Assembly (NCBI RefSeq): GCF_964048965.1
Contig: NZ_OZ040189.1
Coordinates: forward strand, 1,054,001 to 1,118,000
Length of the DNA stretch: 64,000 bases
Reading direction: 5' to 3'
DNA from: Tenacibaculum sp. 190130A14a
GTDB taxonomy: Bacteria > Bacteroidota > Bacteroidia > Flavobacteriales > Flavobacteriaceae
Below, in pieces: positions 25,601 through 32,991 of this stretch. The translations under genes and the position numbers were made by a program. The notes under the pieces were generated by a model. The model had not been told where the DNA came from. It made no database searches and saw nothing but the letters and a program-made list of their open reading frames with translations. Within the stretch, counting starts at the first letter, position 1, and each line of letters opens with the position of its first letter.

Positions 25601-28600
25601 CAGGATTAGTAATTCTAAAATTGGTGTTTCTAAAACTCTGACGCGAATTGGCATTAGTATAGGTTCTATAAATAGGTCTTCGAATTGGATTAAACTGCCA
25701 TTGATGGTTTACAAACTGATCTAGAGAAGCATCATACATACTGGCCAATAGCTCTGCAGTAAATTTGTCTTTTTTAGCTCCTTTTACAGTAAAACTCCAG
25801 GTTTCATTTGCTCCAGGTTTTAATTTGTCGCGAAATGTTTTGGTCAGAATTTCTAAATCAGTTGTTGGGTAAGGAACGGAAATATTTACACTACCATTAG
25901 CAAAAGAGTTATAATTGGTATAGTAGTAGGTAACTCCAAATCCTCCTACATCTTCTTTGGTAACAGGAATGTTGATAGTTTTATGATTCTGATTTAAATG
26001 AACATAATAGGAATTTACAATTTGATACTTTTTTTCAATAAATACCATAACCGTAATATCTTGAGAGTTAGAACTCACGGTAATTTTGGCAATATCCCCT
26101 GGTTTATAGGTTTTCTTATCAGTCTTTATTTGAACCAATGCATTGTCTGCAGGACGCTTATCTTTTTCAGCATATATATCGAACCAATGTTTGTTACTGA
26201 CTTCTTGATTAAATTTATCTTTTGATTTTAATTCAATAAGATACTTTCCTGAAGTCCATTTTCTAATATTTTTCAGTTGGACTTCTTTAGCTTTAGCAGT
26301 ATTAAACTTAGTTTCGAAAACAAGTTTCCCTTTCTCCCACTGGAAGGGATTGTCTTCATTTTTATAAGCCTCATTAGGGAATTTTATCTTGTATTCTTTT
26401 TGAGAAATTATTTGATAGTCAGGAGTTTTCCACGGACGTTTACGAATCGGATGTTTTGGTGCTTGTAGTTTATAAATTTTAATAATTCCATGAGCAGGAA
26501 CGAATTCGTCATTTAAATTTCTTGTGTCAATTTTAAATGAATGATTTTTTGAAGTTTTATCAATAGGAGTGTCCATTTGAATATTAGCAGTTAAACTATG
26601 ATATCCAACCTTAACTTGTGTTGTTGCGCTTCTAGTTTCTCCATTTATATCAGTTACATCTGCTGTAACTTCATAAGTAAAAATAGGAAGGCTTTCTTTA
26701 GATACACTCTCATCGGGTAATGCTTTAAATTTTATCGAAAAATTTCCTGAAGCATCGGTACTACTTTCTCCAAAAGTTATTTCTTGTGGTTCAGAAGTAA
26801 AACTAGGTCTAAACCAATACCACCAACGAGGATATTGTACTTTTCTATGAACACGATACACTACCTTCCCATCGGTAATATTAGCTCCCGAAAAAGCTTT
26901 GGCAAACCCGTTTAAAGTAATACTGTCATTTAATTTATAAGCTTTCGTTATAGGTTTAAAAACTGTTTCGAATTTAGGACGCTTATATTCTTCAACTGAG
27001 ACTTGAGTTGTATGGCTTGTATTATTTATGTTAGCTTCAATAATAAACTCACCTGTAAGTCCTGTATTTGGAATTATTAGAGCGCCTGAAAAAGAACCAA
27101 AATCATTGGTTTTCAGTTCAAGGGTTTTTATGATTTGATAGTTTACATCTTTAAAGAAAACCGTTACTTGTTTTTGAGTAAGAACTTCTGATTTCTTTTT
27201 AGAAGTTTTCATAGAAATACCTTTAAAATGGATAGTTTGACCTGGTCTATAGATACTTCTGTCAGTAAATAAAAATGTTTGTAAATAAGACTTAAAAGAA
27301 TTATCGTTCTTATAACGTCTATTCAAATAGAACCCCTCAAAAATGGCGCTATCTTTTTTGTAATTTACTGAGGCAGTTACATTGTGATAATAATTGTTTG
27401 GGTTAAAGGTAAATTCTCCTGTTTTATTTGTAGTAAAAGTTCTGTGTAACTTTTTAGCATTTTGATTGTGATGGTTTGTAAAGGTTAAAGATGCATTTTC
27501 TATTGGAACTCCAGAACTTCTATCTACAATTTGATAGGTTTTCCTCCCGTTATTATCTCTCATTACAATAGCTAAATTGGTAACCTGAATATTAGCTGTT
27601 CCTAAAATAGCTTCTTCCAATTTTGTTGCAGATGAGGCAACAATTAAATAATTATCTAAGGGTAACTTAGGAATAATAATTTCGCTTGTATGAAGTTGAT
27701 AATCGTTTTCATTTTTTAAGTTAGTAGACCAAGAATCAACTTTTTTAAGTTTATTGATAAATTCAATTTTATCCTTTTTTAAATAGCTTTTTTCAAACTT
27801 TTTTAATTCAGCTTTGGAAATTTCATAGATAGCAAAATGAACTTTATCCAAATTTTTGTAGGTAATTAAGGTTTTTGAAAATTTATTTGAAGGAATGTAT
27901 TGTTCTGTAAGTAACTCTACTTTTTTACTTAGGATTTTCTTTTTAAGATGGTCACATTTATATGCTCCTTTACTATCTGGAAATTGTTCGATGATCGCAT
28001 TGCAAATAGCAAGAGCTTCTTTATTTTTAAAACGATGTTCAGGATTTTTTGTTGGGGTATAAGTGTTCGCTTTTTCATTGTATATTTTAGCTACTTCATA
28101 AGCATAGAGTCCTGAAAGTTCATTGTTTTTTAAACTGCTTTGAGAAGCAATCAAGGTGTTTAATAGCACTTCCTCTTTATCGTTAAAAACGGCATGTTTA
28201 TTTACAAAGGTTAAACGATGTAAATCAACATCTATCATAGCTCTTCTATTATTTTTTATGTGAAAATTGATGAGATCTTGGTATATCTTTAATGCATTGA
28301 ATTGTAGAGACAAGGAGTCTTTACTCTTTAAATTGAGAGCGCCAAATGTATGCGCATTACCCAAGTAGTCTTTATTATTAAGCTTAAATTGATAAGCTGG
28401 TTTTGTAATGTTAGTTTCTGTAGTTTTATAGAACTCTAATGCATTATGTGCTAAAAAATCATAAAGTGTTGGACGGTATTTTTTTGAACCTTTAGCAAGA
28501 ATTAATATTTCAGAGAATTGATAAATATCGATTTGTTGTAGTTTGGTTCTATTCTTCAATGACGCTTGATAAGTTGTATGGATTTCTTTGAAAAGAGTAT

Positions 28601-29027
28601 TGAGGTCCCAAGTTCTAAAATCTTTTTCATCAACTTTTTCTTTAGTTTGAGTTCTGTTATAGAATTTCCATCTATTTCGAGTAAAATATTGCCAGTATAA
28701 ATTGGCTAATACATTTTCTAAAACATTGCTAGTAGGAAATTCACTTTTGTCGATTTGTTTTTTAAACTGAGAAATGATTTTCAGTTGTGCATCTTCTTCT
28801 AAAGTCAGTGAGAACTTACTTTGATATAATAAAGTTTTTACTAATTGAGGAGCGTTTTGTTCTTTATCTGCCTTCTCATAAATTTCATCTACAATTTCTA
28901 GGGCAGATTTAGGCAAGTTCTCTAATTCAAACTTGTGAACTTGATCCCATAGGTCGTTGTAGTTTTTTTGGGCATGTATAAACGTCGAAAATAAAATCAT
29001 TAATAGTATGGATGTGAGTTTTTTCAT
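22665..29027 (-). CDS. giant alpha-2-macroglobulin with inserted SusC-like N-module
   Basis: About 2120 residues from ATG 29027 (MKKLTSILLMILFSTFIHA-QK); the upstream ATG 29051 would precede the signal peptide. The MG2-type block FTDRSIYRPGQTIHFKGI lies near residue 587. The thioester motif C-S-E-Q (in YPYECSEQTFARYY, near residue 1564) is intact, so protease trapping by covalent bonding is plausible. Residues of about 1180-1280 are an insertion matching the N-terminus of SusC proteins: SGPLPGVNVLIKGTNYG, VTTDFDGKFNI, VLVFSFTGM, then NLLEEVVITGYGT. Bacterial alpha-2-macroglobulins protect the periplasm from attacking proteases. No penicillin-binding-protein gene (pbpC), the usual partner in proteobacteria, adjoins it. 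The gene ends 5 bases from the convergent response-regulator stop. Confidence 0.9.
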   Translation of the reverse strand: MKKLTSILLMILFSTFIHAQKNYNDLWDQVHKFELENLPKSALEIVDEIYEKADKEQNAPQLVKTLLYQSKFSLTLEEDAQLKIISQFKKQIDKSEFPTSNVLENVLANLYWQYFTRNRWKFYNRTQTKEKVDEKDFRTWDLNTLFKEIHTTYQASLKNRTKLQQIDIYQFSEILILAKGSKKYRPTLYDFLAHNALEFYKTTETNITKPAYQFKLNNKDYLGNAHTFGALNLKSKDSLSLQFNALKIYQDLINFHIKNNRRAMIDVDLHRLTFVNKHAVFNDKEEVLLNTLIASQSSLKNNELSGLYAYEVAKIYNEKANTYTPTKNPEHRFKNKEALAICNAIIEQFPDSKGAYKCDHLKKKILSKKVELLTEQYIPSNKFSKTLITYKNLDKVHFAIYEISKAELKKFEKSYLKKDKIEFINKLKKVDSWSTNLKNENDYQLHTSEIIIPKLPLDNYLIVASSATKLEEAILGTANIQVTNLAIVMRDNNGRKTYQIVDRSSGVPIENASLTFTNHHNQNAKKLHRTFTTNKTGEFTFNPNNYYHNVTASVNYKKDSAIFEGFYLNRRYKNDNSFKSYLQTFLFTDRSIYRPGQTIHFKGISMKTSKKKSEVLTQKQVTVFFKDVNYQIIKTLELKTNDFGSFSGALIIPNTGLTGEFIIEANINNTSHTTQVSVEEYKRPKFETVFKPITKAYKLNDSITLNGFAKAFSGANITDGKVVYRVHRKVQYPRWWYWFRPSFTSEPQEITFGESSTDASGNFSIKFKALPDESVSKESLPIFTYEVTADVTDINGETRSATTQVKVGYHSLTANIQMDTPIDKTSKNHSFKIDTRNLNDEFVPAHGIIKIYKLQAPKHPIRKRPWKTPDYQIISQKEYKIKFPNEAYKNEDNPFQWEKGKLVFETKFNTAKAKEVQLKNIRKWTSGKYLIELKSKDKFNQEVSNKHWFDIYAEKDKRPADNALVQIKTDKKTYKPGDIAKITVSSNSQDITVMVFIEKKYQIVNSYYVHLNQNHKTINIPVTKEDVGGFGVTYYYTNYNSFANGSVNISVPYPTTDLEILTKTFRDKLKPGANETWSFTVKGAKKDKFTAELLASMYDASLDQFVNHQWQFNPIRRPIYRTYTNANSRQSFRNTNFRITNPDTQFKRRFPQQAYDHFNWFGFSFNNLSWINKEYLRNLATQRTDFDDAISGIVSDKSGPLPGVNVLIKGTNYGVTTDFDGKFNIKVKKGDVLVFSFTGMESQERVVGDSNYLFVEMEEGNLLEEVVITGYGTSNKNIRIRGRAAAPAMMKKIASASEDDTAVENEESIFAYDSTLDKKKENQKGAPLKGIQIRKNLQETAFFYPHLTTDSKGNISFNFTAPEALTKWKVQLLAHTKELHAAVKTFEVVTQKELMVTPNTPRFLREGDQISISSKISNLSDKKLQGLAQLILTDAITGKPINLNIENTQSQQSFIVDSRGNTNVSWNLNIPDTLQAIQYQIVAKAGNFSDGEQNVLPVLSNRMLVTETLPIWVRSNQSKTFHLNKLKNNTSTSIKNHKLTLEVTSNPAWYAIQALPYLMEYPYECSEQTFARYYANTIASHIANSNPRIQEVFNAWKSSDALLSNLEKNEELKSLIIQETPWLRDAQSETEQKKRIALLFDLNHMKNMQEKTLHKLYDYQMTNGGFPWFKGSNYANVYITNHIATGFGHLQHLGTQNYTSKTKKMLKKAIQFLDTQMNDRYKKLQEEADKIRRKNGTTSAEKYLKQKHIGNFHIQYLYMRSFFKDVTIKNDTKTAIAYYRNQAEEFWKDFGLYGKAQIALIQFRNNRQKVSSKILKSLKETSITSEELGMYWKSNKSSWFWYQAPIETQALLIEAFSEIENDSETIDNLKVWLLKNKQVSQWKTTKATTEAIYALLLKGSDWISVTDMVDISLGNTPINPLKIKDVKVEAGTGYFKTSWSGNEIQPEMGEITLTKKNNGIAWGGIYWQYFEDLDKITSVETPLKLKKELFKKINSDTGKKLLAITNDTSLKVGDLITIRIELRTDRDMEFIHMKDLRASGVEPIDALSQYKWQDGLGYYQSTKDAATNFFFDYLPKGVYVFEYDVRVNNAGDFSNGITTIQNMYAPEFTSHSQGTRIKVK

Positions 29028-29170
29028 AACTAGCGTCATTTTGATATTCAAATCACTAAAAAAATAATCTACAGGACAATAAAGAGTTTGTGAAAATAGA
29101 TTTTGAATGAGTGAATTAAACTTTTCAATGAGTTTCGTTTTAAAGATACTTAAAATATAGCTTGGTTTTG

Positions 29171-29178
29171 TATTTTTG
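29171..29178 (+). promoter_or_regulatory. -7 element for mpl
   Basis: TATTTTTG matches TAnnTTTG exactly, 24 bases before the ATG at 29203. No good -33 TTTG is seen. The 175-base divergent region 29028-29202 otherwise shows nothing I recognise. Confidence 0.5.
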
Positions 29179-29202
29179 ACTTTCGTTACAGATAACTAAA
29201 GC

Positions 29203-30555
29203 ATGAAAATTCATTTTATAGCCATCGGCGGAAGCGCAATGCATAACCTAGCAATTGCATTATACCAAAAAGGATACCAAATTACAGGAAGTGATGATAC
29301 CATTCATGATCCATCTAAAAGTAGATTGGAGAAGTATGGGGTGTTGCCAAAAGAGTTTGGTTGGTTTCCTGAGAAAATTTCATCTGATTTAGATGTTGTT
29401 ATTTTAGGAATGCATGCGAAACCAGATAACCCTGAGTTATTAAAAGCACAAGAGTTGGGAGTTAAAATATATTCTTATCCAGAATTTTTATACGAACAAT
29501 CAAAAGACAAAACTCGTGTGGTAATTGGAGGTTCACATGGTAAAACTACAATTACTTCTATGATTTTACACGTGTTAAATTACCATGATAAAGATGTAGA
29601 CTATATGGTAGGTGCACAATTAGAAGGGTTTGAAACCATGGTGAAACTTACCGAAGAGAATGAATTTATTGTATTGGAAGGAGATGAATATTTAAGTTCT
29701 CCAATAGATAGAAGGCCGAAATTTCACTTATACAAACCCAATATAGCCTTATTAAGTGGTATTGCGTGGGATCATATTAATGTGTTTCCCTCATTTGAAA
29801 ATTATGTAGAGCAATTTTCAATCTTTACAGAATCGTTAACGAATGGAGGTATCATGGTTTATAATGAAGAAGATATTCATGTAAAAAGGGTAGTGGAGGA
29901 CAGTACACATCCAATTAAAAAGTACCCTTATGAAACACCGAAATATACGATTGAAAACGGTACTACGCTTATAGAAACTGAAGAAGGAGATTTACCTTTA
30001 GAAATTTTTGGCGAACACAATTTGCAAAATTTGGCTGGAGCAAAATGGATTTGTCAACATATGGGAATTGAGGAGGATGAGTTTTATGAAGCTATTGTAA
30101 GCTTTAAAGGGGCGAGCAAACGTTTAGAAAAAATTACTGAGAATAAGGAAACAGTGATTTTTAAAGATTTTGCTCATAGTCCAAGTAAAGTAAAAGCAAC
30201 AACTACAGCAGTAAAGAATCAATATGCAAATAGAGAATTGGTGGCCTGTTTAGAACTACATACGTATTCAAGTTTAAATGCAACCTTTTTAGCTGAATAT
30301 AAAGGAGCGTTAGATAAAGCAGATAAGGCAGTGGTATTTTACTCACCAGATGCTGTTAAAATTAAGCAGTTAGACGAGGTTACGGAACATCAAATTGCTG
30401 AAGCTTTTGAAAGAGAAGATTTAATTATTTTTACGAATCCTCAGGAGTTTAAAACATTTTTGTTTAATCAAGAATTAAAAAATAAAGCTGTTTTGTTAAT
30501 GAGTTCTGGTAATTATGGAGGGCTTGATTTTAATGAGGTTAAACGTTTAGTTTAA
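29203..30555 (+). CDS. mpl: UDP-N-acetylmuramate:L-alanyl-gamma-D-glutamyl-diaminopimelate ligase
   Basis: A Mur-ligase family enzyme that recycles cell-wall tripeptide by joining it to UDP-MurNAc with ATP. The 450-residue length is normal. The N-terminal Rossmann-like block is HFIAIGGSAMHNLAIALYQKG, with the SAMHN form usual in Bacteroidota Mpl rather than the GIGM form of MurC. The ATP-binding P-loop is GGSHGKTTITSMIL, followed by VLEGDEYLSSPIDRRPKF and the DHINVFPSFENY region, and a C-terminal domain with KDFAHSPSKVKAT. MurC is the alternative, but the block patterns favour Mpl. It is convergent with the nucleotidyltransferase gene, 13 bases apart. Confidence 0.88.
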   Translation: MKIHFIAIGGSAMHNLAIALYQKGYQITGSDDTIHDPSKSRLEKYGVLPKEFGWFPEKISSDLDVVILGMHAKPDNPELLKAQELGVKIYSYPEFLYEQSKDKTRVVIGGSHGKTTITSMILHVLNYHDKDVDYMVGAQLEGFETMVKLTEENEFIVLEGDEYLSSPIDRRPKFHLYKPNIALLSGIAWDHINVFPSFENYVEQFSIFTESLTNGGIMVYNEEDIHVKRVVEDSTHPIKKYPYETPKYTIENGTTLIETEEGDLPLEIFGEHNLQNLAGAKWICQHMGIEEDEFYEAIVSFKGASKRLEKITENKETVIFKDFAHSPSKVKATTTAVKNQYANRELVACLELHTYSSLNATFLAEYKGALDKADKAVVFYSPDAVKIKQLDEVTEHQIAEAFEREDLIIFTNPQEFKTFLFNQELKNKAVLLMSSGNYGGLDFNEVKRLV

Positions 30556-30568
30556 GAATATCAATACC

Positions 30569-31642
30569 TTAACGTTTTAGTTTTTCTTTTAACCATGCCT
30601 TACTAGTAATTCTTTGAAGTAACCAATTTCTTATTTTTTTATTAGTGAAAGCATTTTTTATGATACTTAAACGATCTTTAAAGAATAGTTTTTGATTGGT
30701 TTTCTTTCTCTTTGATTTGTTTTCCTCAGTATTTTGAAGCCTATCTAAAAATTCTAGCGTATAGGTTTGGCTCTCTATTGTAGAATTATGAATTATATTC
30801 TTACTACTTAAAGCTATAGCAGAGCAGGCTAAGTAATTGTTGGCGGGATGAAATAATACATCATATTTTGCTATTGCATCCAAAGAGTTGACTTTTAAAG
30901 AAAGCAAGAAAATATCATAGGAGTTTTTTAAAGCAATATCAAAAAAGTGCTGTCCGTGATCATTTAGTTGTTTTGAAAAAATAGTAAGTGCCAACTGATT
31001 TTCAAGAGAAAGGAAGGAATCGCCATTTTTTTGTAGGATAGTATCTTGAATATGTTGGTAACTAAAGTTTTTTGCAAAATCTTTATGCAACATTTCTTCA
31101 TGAATTTCTACAGCAGCTATTCTATCTTTATTGGTAAGTCGAGGCAAATGTCTAGCATCATCAAAAACTTTGGTAGTTTTATTTTGATACCCATTTTTTT
31201 TAAGGATATTAAATGCTTGGTCAGCGTGTTCTTTTGAGACCAAAAAATCAATGTCACCGACCATACGTTCTCCAATATCTTGATAAAGACCACTCAAAAG
31301 GTTGCTTGTTCCTTTTAAATAAATAGGGGTAATGTTTTCTCTTAAAAGTATTTGAGTAATCTCCTTAGCCTGTGTCAGAATTTGTTCGTTACGATCTCGA
31401 TTTAAGCTGGTAATATATTCCATGTATTCTACCAGATCTTTTGGTAGATATTGTAAAAAACCAACACGTTTTAAATTACAAAATAAGGCAGGGAAAACAT
31501 AGTGAGCAGTGCTCACTTTTACAATATTGTCCCAATTGATATTTCCTTTTTGTAATTGTTTTTCAACTAGTAATTTGTTTTCCTTCTCATGAGAAATAGT
31601 TAAACAAAGACCAATAAAAAAAAGTGTTTCCTTATAATTCAT
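30569..31642 (-). CDS. NTP_transf_5-type nucleotidyltransferase
   Basis: A 357-residue protein of the uncharacterised nucleotidyltransferase family PF14907. The core reads ENITPIYLKGTSNLLSGLY, then GERMVGDIDFLV, which carries the paired acidic residues (GDID) that bind metal-NTP, and later VEIHEEM. Related proteins recur in exopolysaccharide clusters and in some lasso-peptide clusters, where they are thought to modify small substrates or peptides. Here it overlaps the preceding PqqD/HPr-kinase-like gene by 11 bases, so it is the last gene of a coupled set that also includes a 57-residue peptide gene. The substrate is unknown; the peptide is an inferred candidate. Confidence 0.82.
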   Translation of the reverse strand: MNYKETLFFIGLCLTISHEKENKLLVEKQLQKGNINWDNIVKVSTAHYVFPALFCNLKRVGFLQYLPKDLVEYMEYITSLNRDRNEQILTQAKEITQILLRENITPIYLKGTSNLLSGLYQDIGERMVGDIDFLVSKEHADQAFNILKKNGYQNKTTKVFDDARHLPRLTNKDRIAAVEIHEEMLHKDFAKNFSYQHIQDTILQKNGDSFLSLENQLALTIFSKQLNDHGQHFFDIALKNSYDIFLLSLKVNSLDAIAKYDVLFHPANNYLACSAIALSSKNIIHNSTIESQTYTLEFLDRLQNTEENKSKRKKTNQKLFFKDRLSIIKNAFTNKKIRNWLLQRITSKAWLKEKLKR

Positions 31643-32741
31643 TCTTAAATAGTTTTTCTACGGTAGCAATCATTTTTTGATTGTTAGAGTAGGTTAACTG
31701 ATAACAGTTTAAATTAGAAAACCAGTCTAAGAAAATAGAAGCATTTTCTTTTAAAGGAGATAACCATGAATCAGGAATTAATTGTTCAAATGCCTGAATG
31801 TTTGAAATTTTAGAACATTGGAGCTCGCTGTCTTTTATATATTTAATAAAGACCAAGTTTTTACAAGGAAGATGTTGAGTGTAATCAGAGTTTTTTGGAG
31901 GTAAATATCTAACGATTTTATGAAGTCGTTTAAAATGATATTCTGCTGATGTTTCAAGTTCAGGGTATATTGGAAGTAAAGTTTCTAAACTGTTTTTTTT
32001 AATTGAAATTGCAGAAGGAAAACTATAAACCTCTTGGCTTTGGGTATCAACAGGAACAAAGTCGTCTGCCAAACAGGTAAATTTATTTGCTTGTAATAAG
32101 GCAAGAGAAGTACTTTTTCCATTTCCAGAGTCACCCAAAAACAACATGGCTTCTTCACCATTACTAATAGCTGAAGCATGAAATACTCCCAACCATTTAT
32201 CTTCTGGCTTTTGATGGATTAGTTCTACAATTTTCATAGAAAATTTACCTTGAAAATAATGTACTTCACTAATACTCCATATTCCAACATTTTCTCCATC
32301 AATAAGAAAGCTTATAAAATTACTATTACTATAAACTTTAAAGTGATGTTGAACAACATCAGATGATTCGATTTCTAAATGAGCAAATTTAGGGTGTACA
32401 AGATAAAGCTCATATTCAGAAGCAAAATCAATTCTAAAAACAACTTGATTGATTTGGTAGAAAATAGATTTTAAAAACTCCATTGGTTCTTCAATGGAAG
32501 CAATTGTTTCATCTGTATAAATTTCAGAAGGAAGCATCAATAAGGAAACATCCTCTATTAATTTACTAAGTTCACCATCTGGAATATGAATTTTGTTGGA
32601 AATAATGTGGTGTATTTCTTCTTTTGAGATGTTATCTTTTAAACAAGAAAGAATTTCACTAACAATAGGTTCAATGACCAAATATTCATTGGAATCTTCA
32701 AACCAAACCACTGATTTATTTTCAATACTTTTAATAATCAT
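31632..32741 (-). CDS. PqqD-like (RRE) and HPr-kinase-like fusion protein
   Basis: About 369 residues from ATG 32741 (MIIKSIENKSVVWFEDSN); the longer start at 32759 falls next to a hairpin and is less likely. Residues 1-75 (YLVIEPIVSEILSCLKDN, EEIHHIISNKI, LIEDVSLLM) have the size and pattern of a PqqD-like RiPP recognition element. Residues of about 180-290 match the HPr-kinase C-terminal domain: VFHASAISNGEEAMLFLG, P-loop GDSGNGKSTSLALL and the catalytic-Asp block CLADDFVPVD. Such kinases in lasso-peptide clusters phosphorylate the precursor peptide. This is not the true HprK of sugar regulation, which lacks the PqqD part. It lies between a small peptide gene and a nucleotidyltransferase gene. 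Confidence 0.75.
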   Translation of the reverse strand: MIIKSIENKSVVWFEDSNEYLVIEPIVSEILSCLKDNISKEEIHHIISNKIHIPDGELSKLIEDVSLLMLPSEIYTDETIASIEEPMEFLKSIFYQINQVVFRIDFASEYELYLVHPKFAHLEIESSDVVQHHFKVYSNSNFISFLIDGENVGIWSISEVHYFQGKFSMKIVELIHQKPEDKWLGVFHASAISNGEEAMLFLGDSGNGKSTSLALLQANKFTCLADDFVPVDTQSQEVYSFPSAISIKKNSLETLLPIYPELETSAEYHFKRLHKIVRYLPPKNSDYTQHLPCKNLVFIKYIKDSELQCSKISNIQAFEQLIPDSWLSPLKENASIFLDWFSNLNCYQLTYSNNQKMIATVEKLFKNEL

Positions 32742-32757
32742 AATGTGTAAAAATAGC

Positions 32758-32782
32758 AAAACCTCGAATGACTCGAGGTTTT
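32758..32782 (-). terminator. hairpin between peptide gene and kinase-like gene
   Basis: A 10-bp perfect stem (32758-32767 with 32773-32782) with a 5-nt loop, followed on the minus strand by a T-rich stretch. It lies 22 bases after the peptide stop and 16 bases before the kinase-like ATG. A leaky terminator here would give more peptide mRNA than enzyme mRNA, a common layout for RiPP precursors. Confidence 0.75.
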
Positions 32783-32804
32783 GTTTGTAGATATTTTTAG
32801 TTTA

Positions 32805-32978
32805 TTAAAATCCTCCACCTGGTGTATCTGGAAGTGGACTTTGAGCTTGTGCTTTTTGTGGATTTAAAATCATATAGGTTCCTAGTGCTGTTAAGGCCGC
32901 ATATTTACTATAATTTCCTATTTTTTTTAAAGCTTCTTTACGTGTGATATTATCGTTATTGTTTATATTTTTTTCCAT
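32805..32978 (-). CDS. 57-residue peptide with Tat-like leader and PGGGF tail (RiPP-precursor candidate)
   Basis: A short ORF of 57 codons, too small for the long-ORF list. It starts with an Asn-rich stretch, then TRKEALKKIG (residues 12-21), resembling the Tat-signal start (S/T)RRxxLK but with R-K, then a hydrophobic segment (YAALTALGTYMIL) and a signal-peptidase-like A-Q-A site (residues 43-45). Cleavage there would leave a 12-residue product, QSPLPDTPGGGF, with an N-terminal Gln able to cyclise. It begins 13 bases after the T9SS protein gene and is followed by a hairpin, then a PqqD/HPr-kinase-like and a nucleotidyltransferase gene. I do not recognise the family. It could be a modified secreted peptide or a small membrane protein. 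Confidence 0.65.
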   Translation of the reverse strand: MEKNINNNDNITRKEALKKIGNYSKYAALTALGTYMILNPQKAQAQSPLPDTPGGGF

Positions 32979-32991
32979 GATGTTTCGTGTT

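Noticed and set aside
30536..30587. Terminator between mpl and the nucleotidyltransferase gene
   Set aside because: Only a weak, interrupted AAACGTT/AACGTTT pairing is visible with a long loop, so I do not call it.
31632..32741. Genuine HPr kinase/phosphorylase of carbon regulation
   Set aside because: The N-terminal domain is PqqD-like, not the HprK N-domain, and it pairs with a small peptide gene and a nucleotidyltransferase, not with ptsH or rpoN-region genes.
30569..32978. Standard lasso-peptide cluster
   Set aside because: No asparagine-synthase-like cyclase (C) and no transglutaminase-like leader protease (B2) lie in the cluster; the transglutaminase-like genes at 8-10 kb are secreted and distant.
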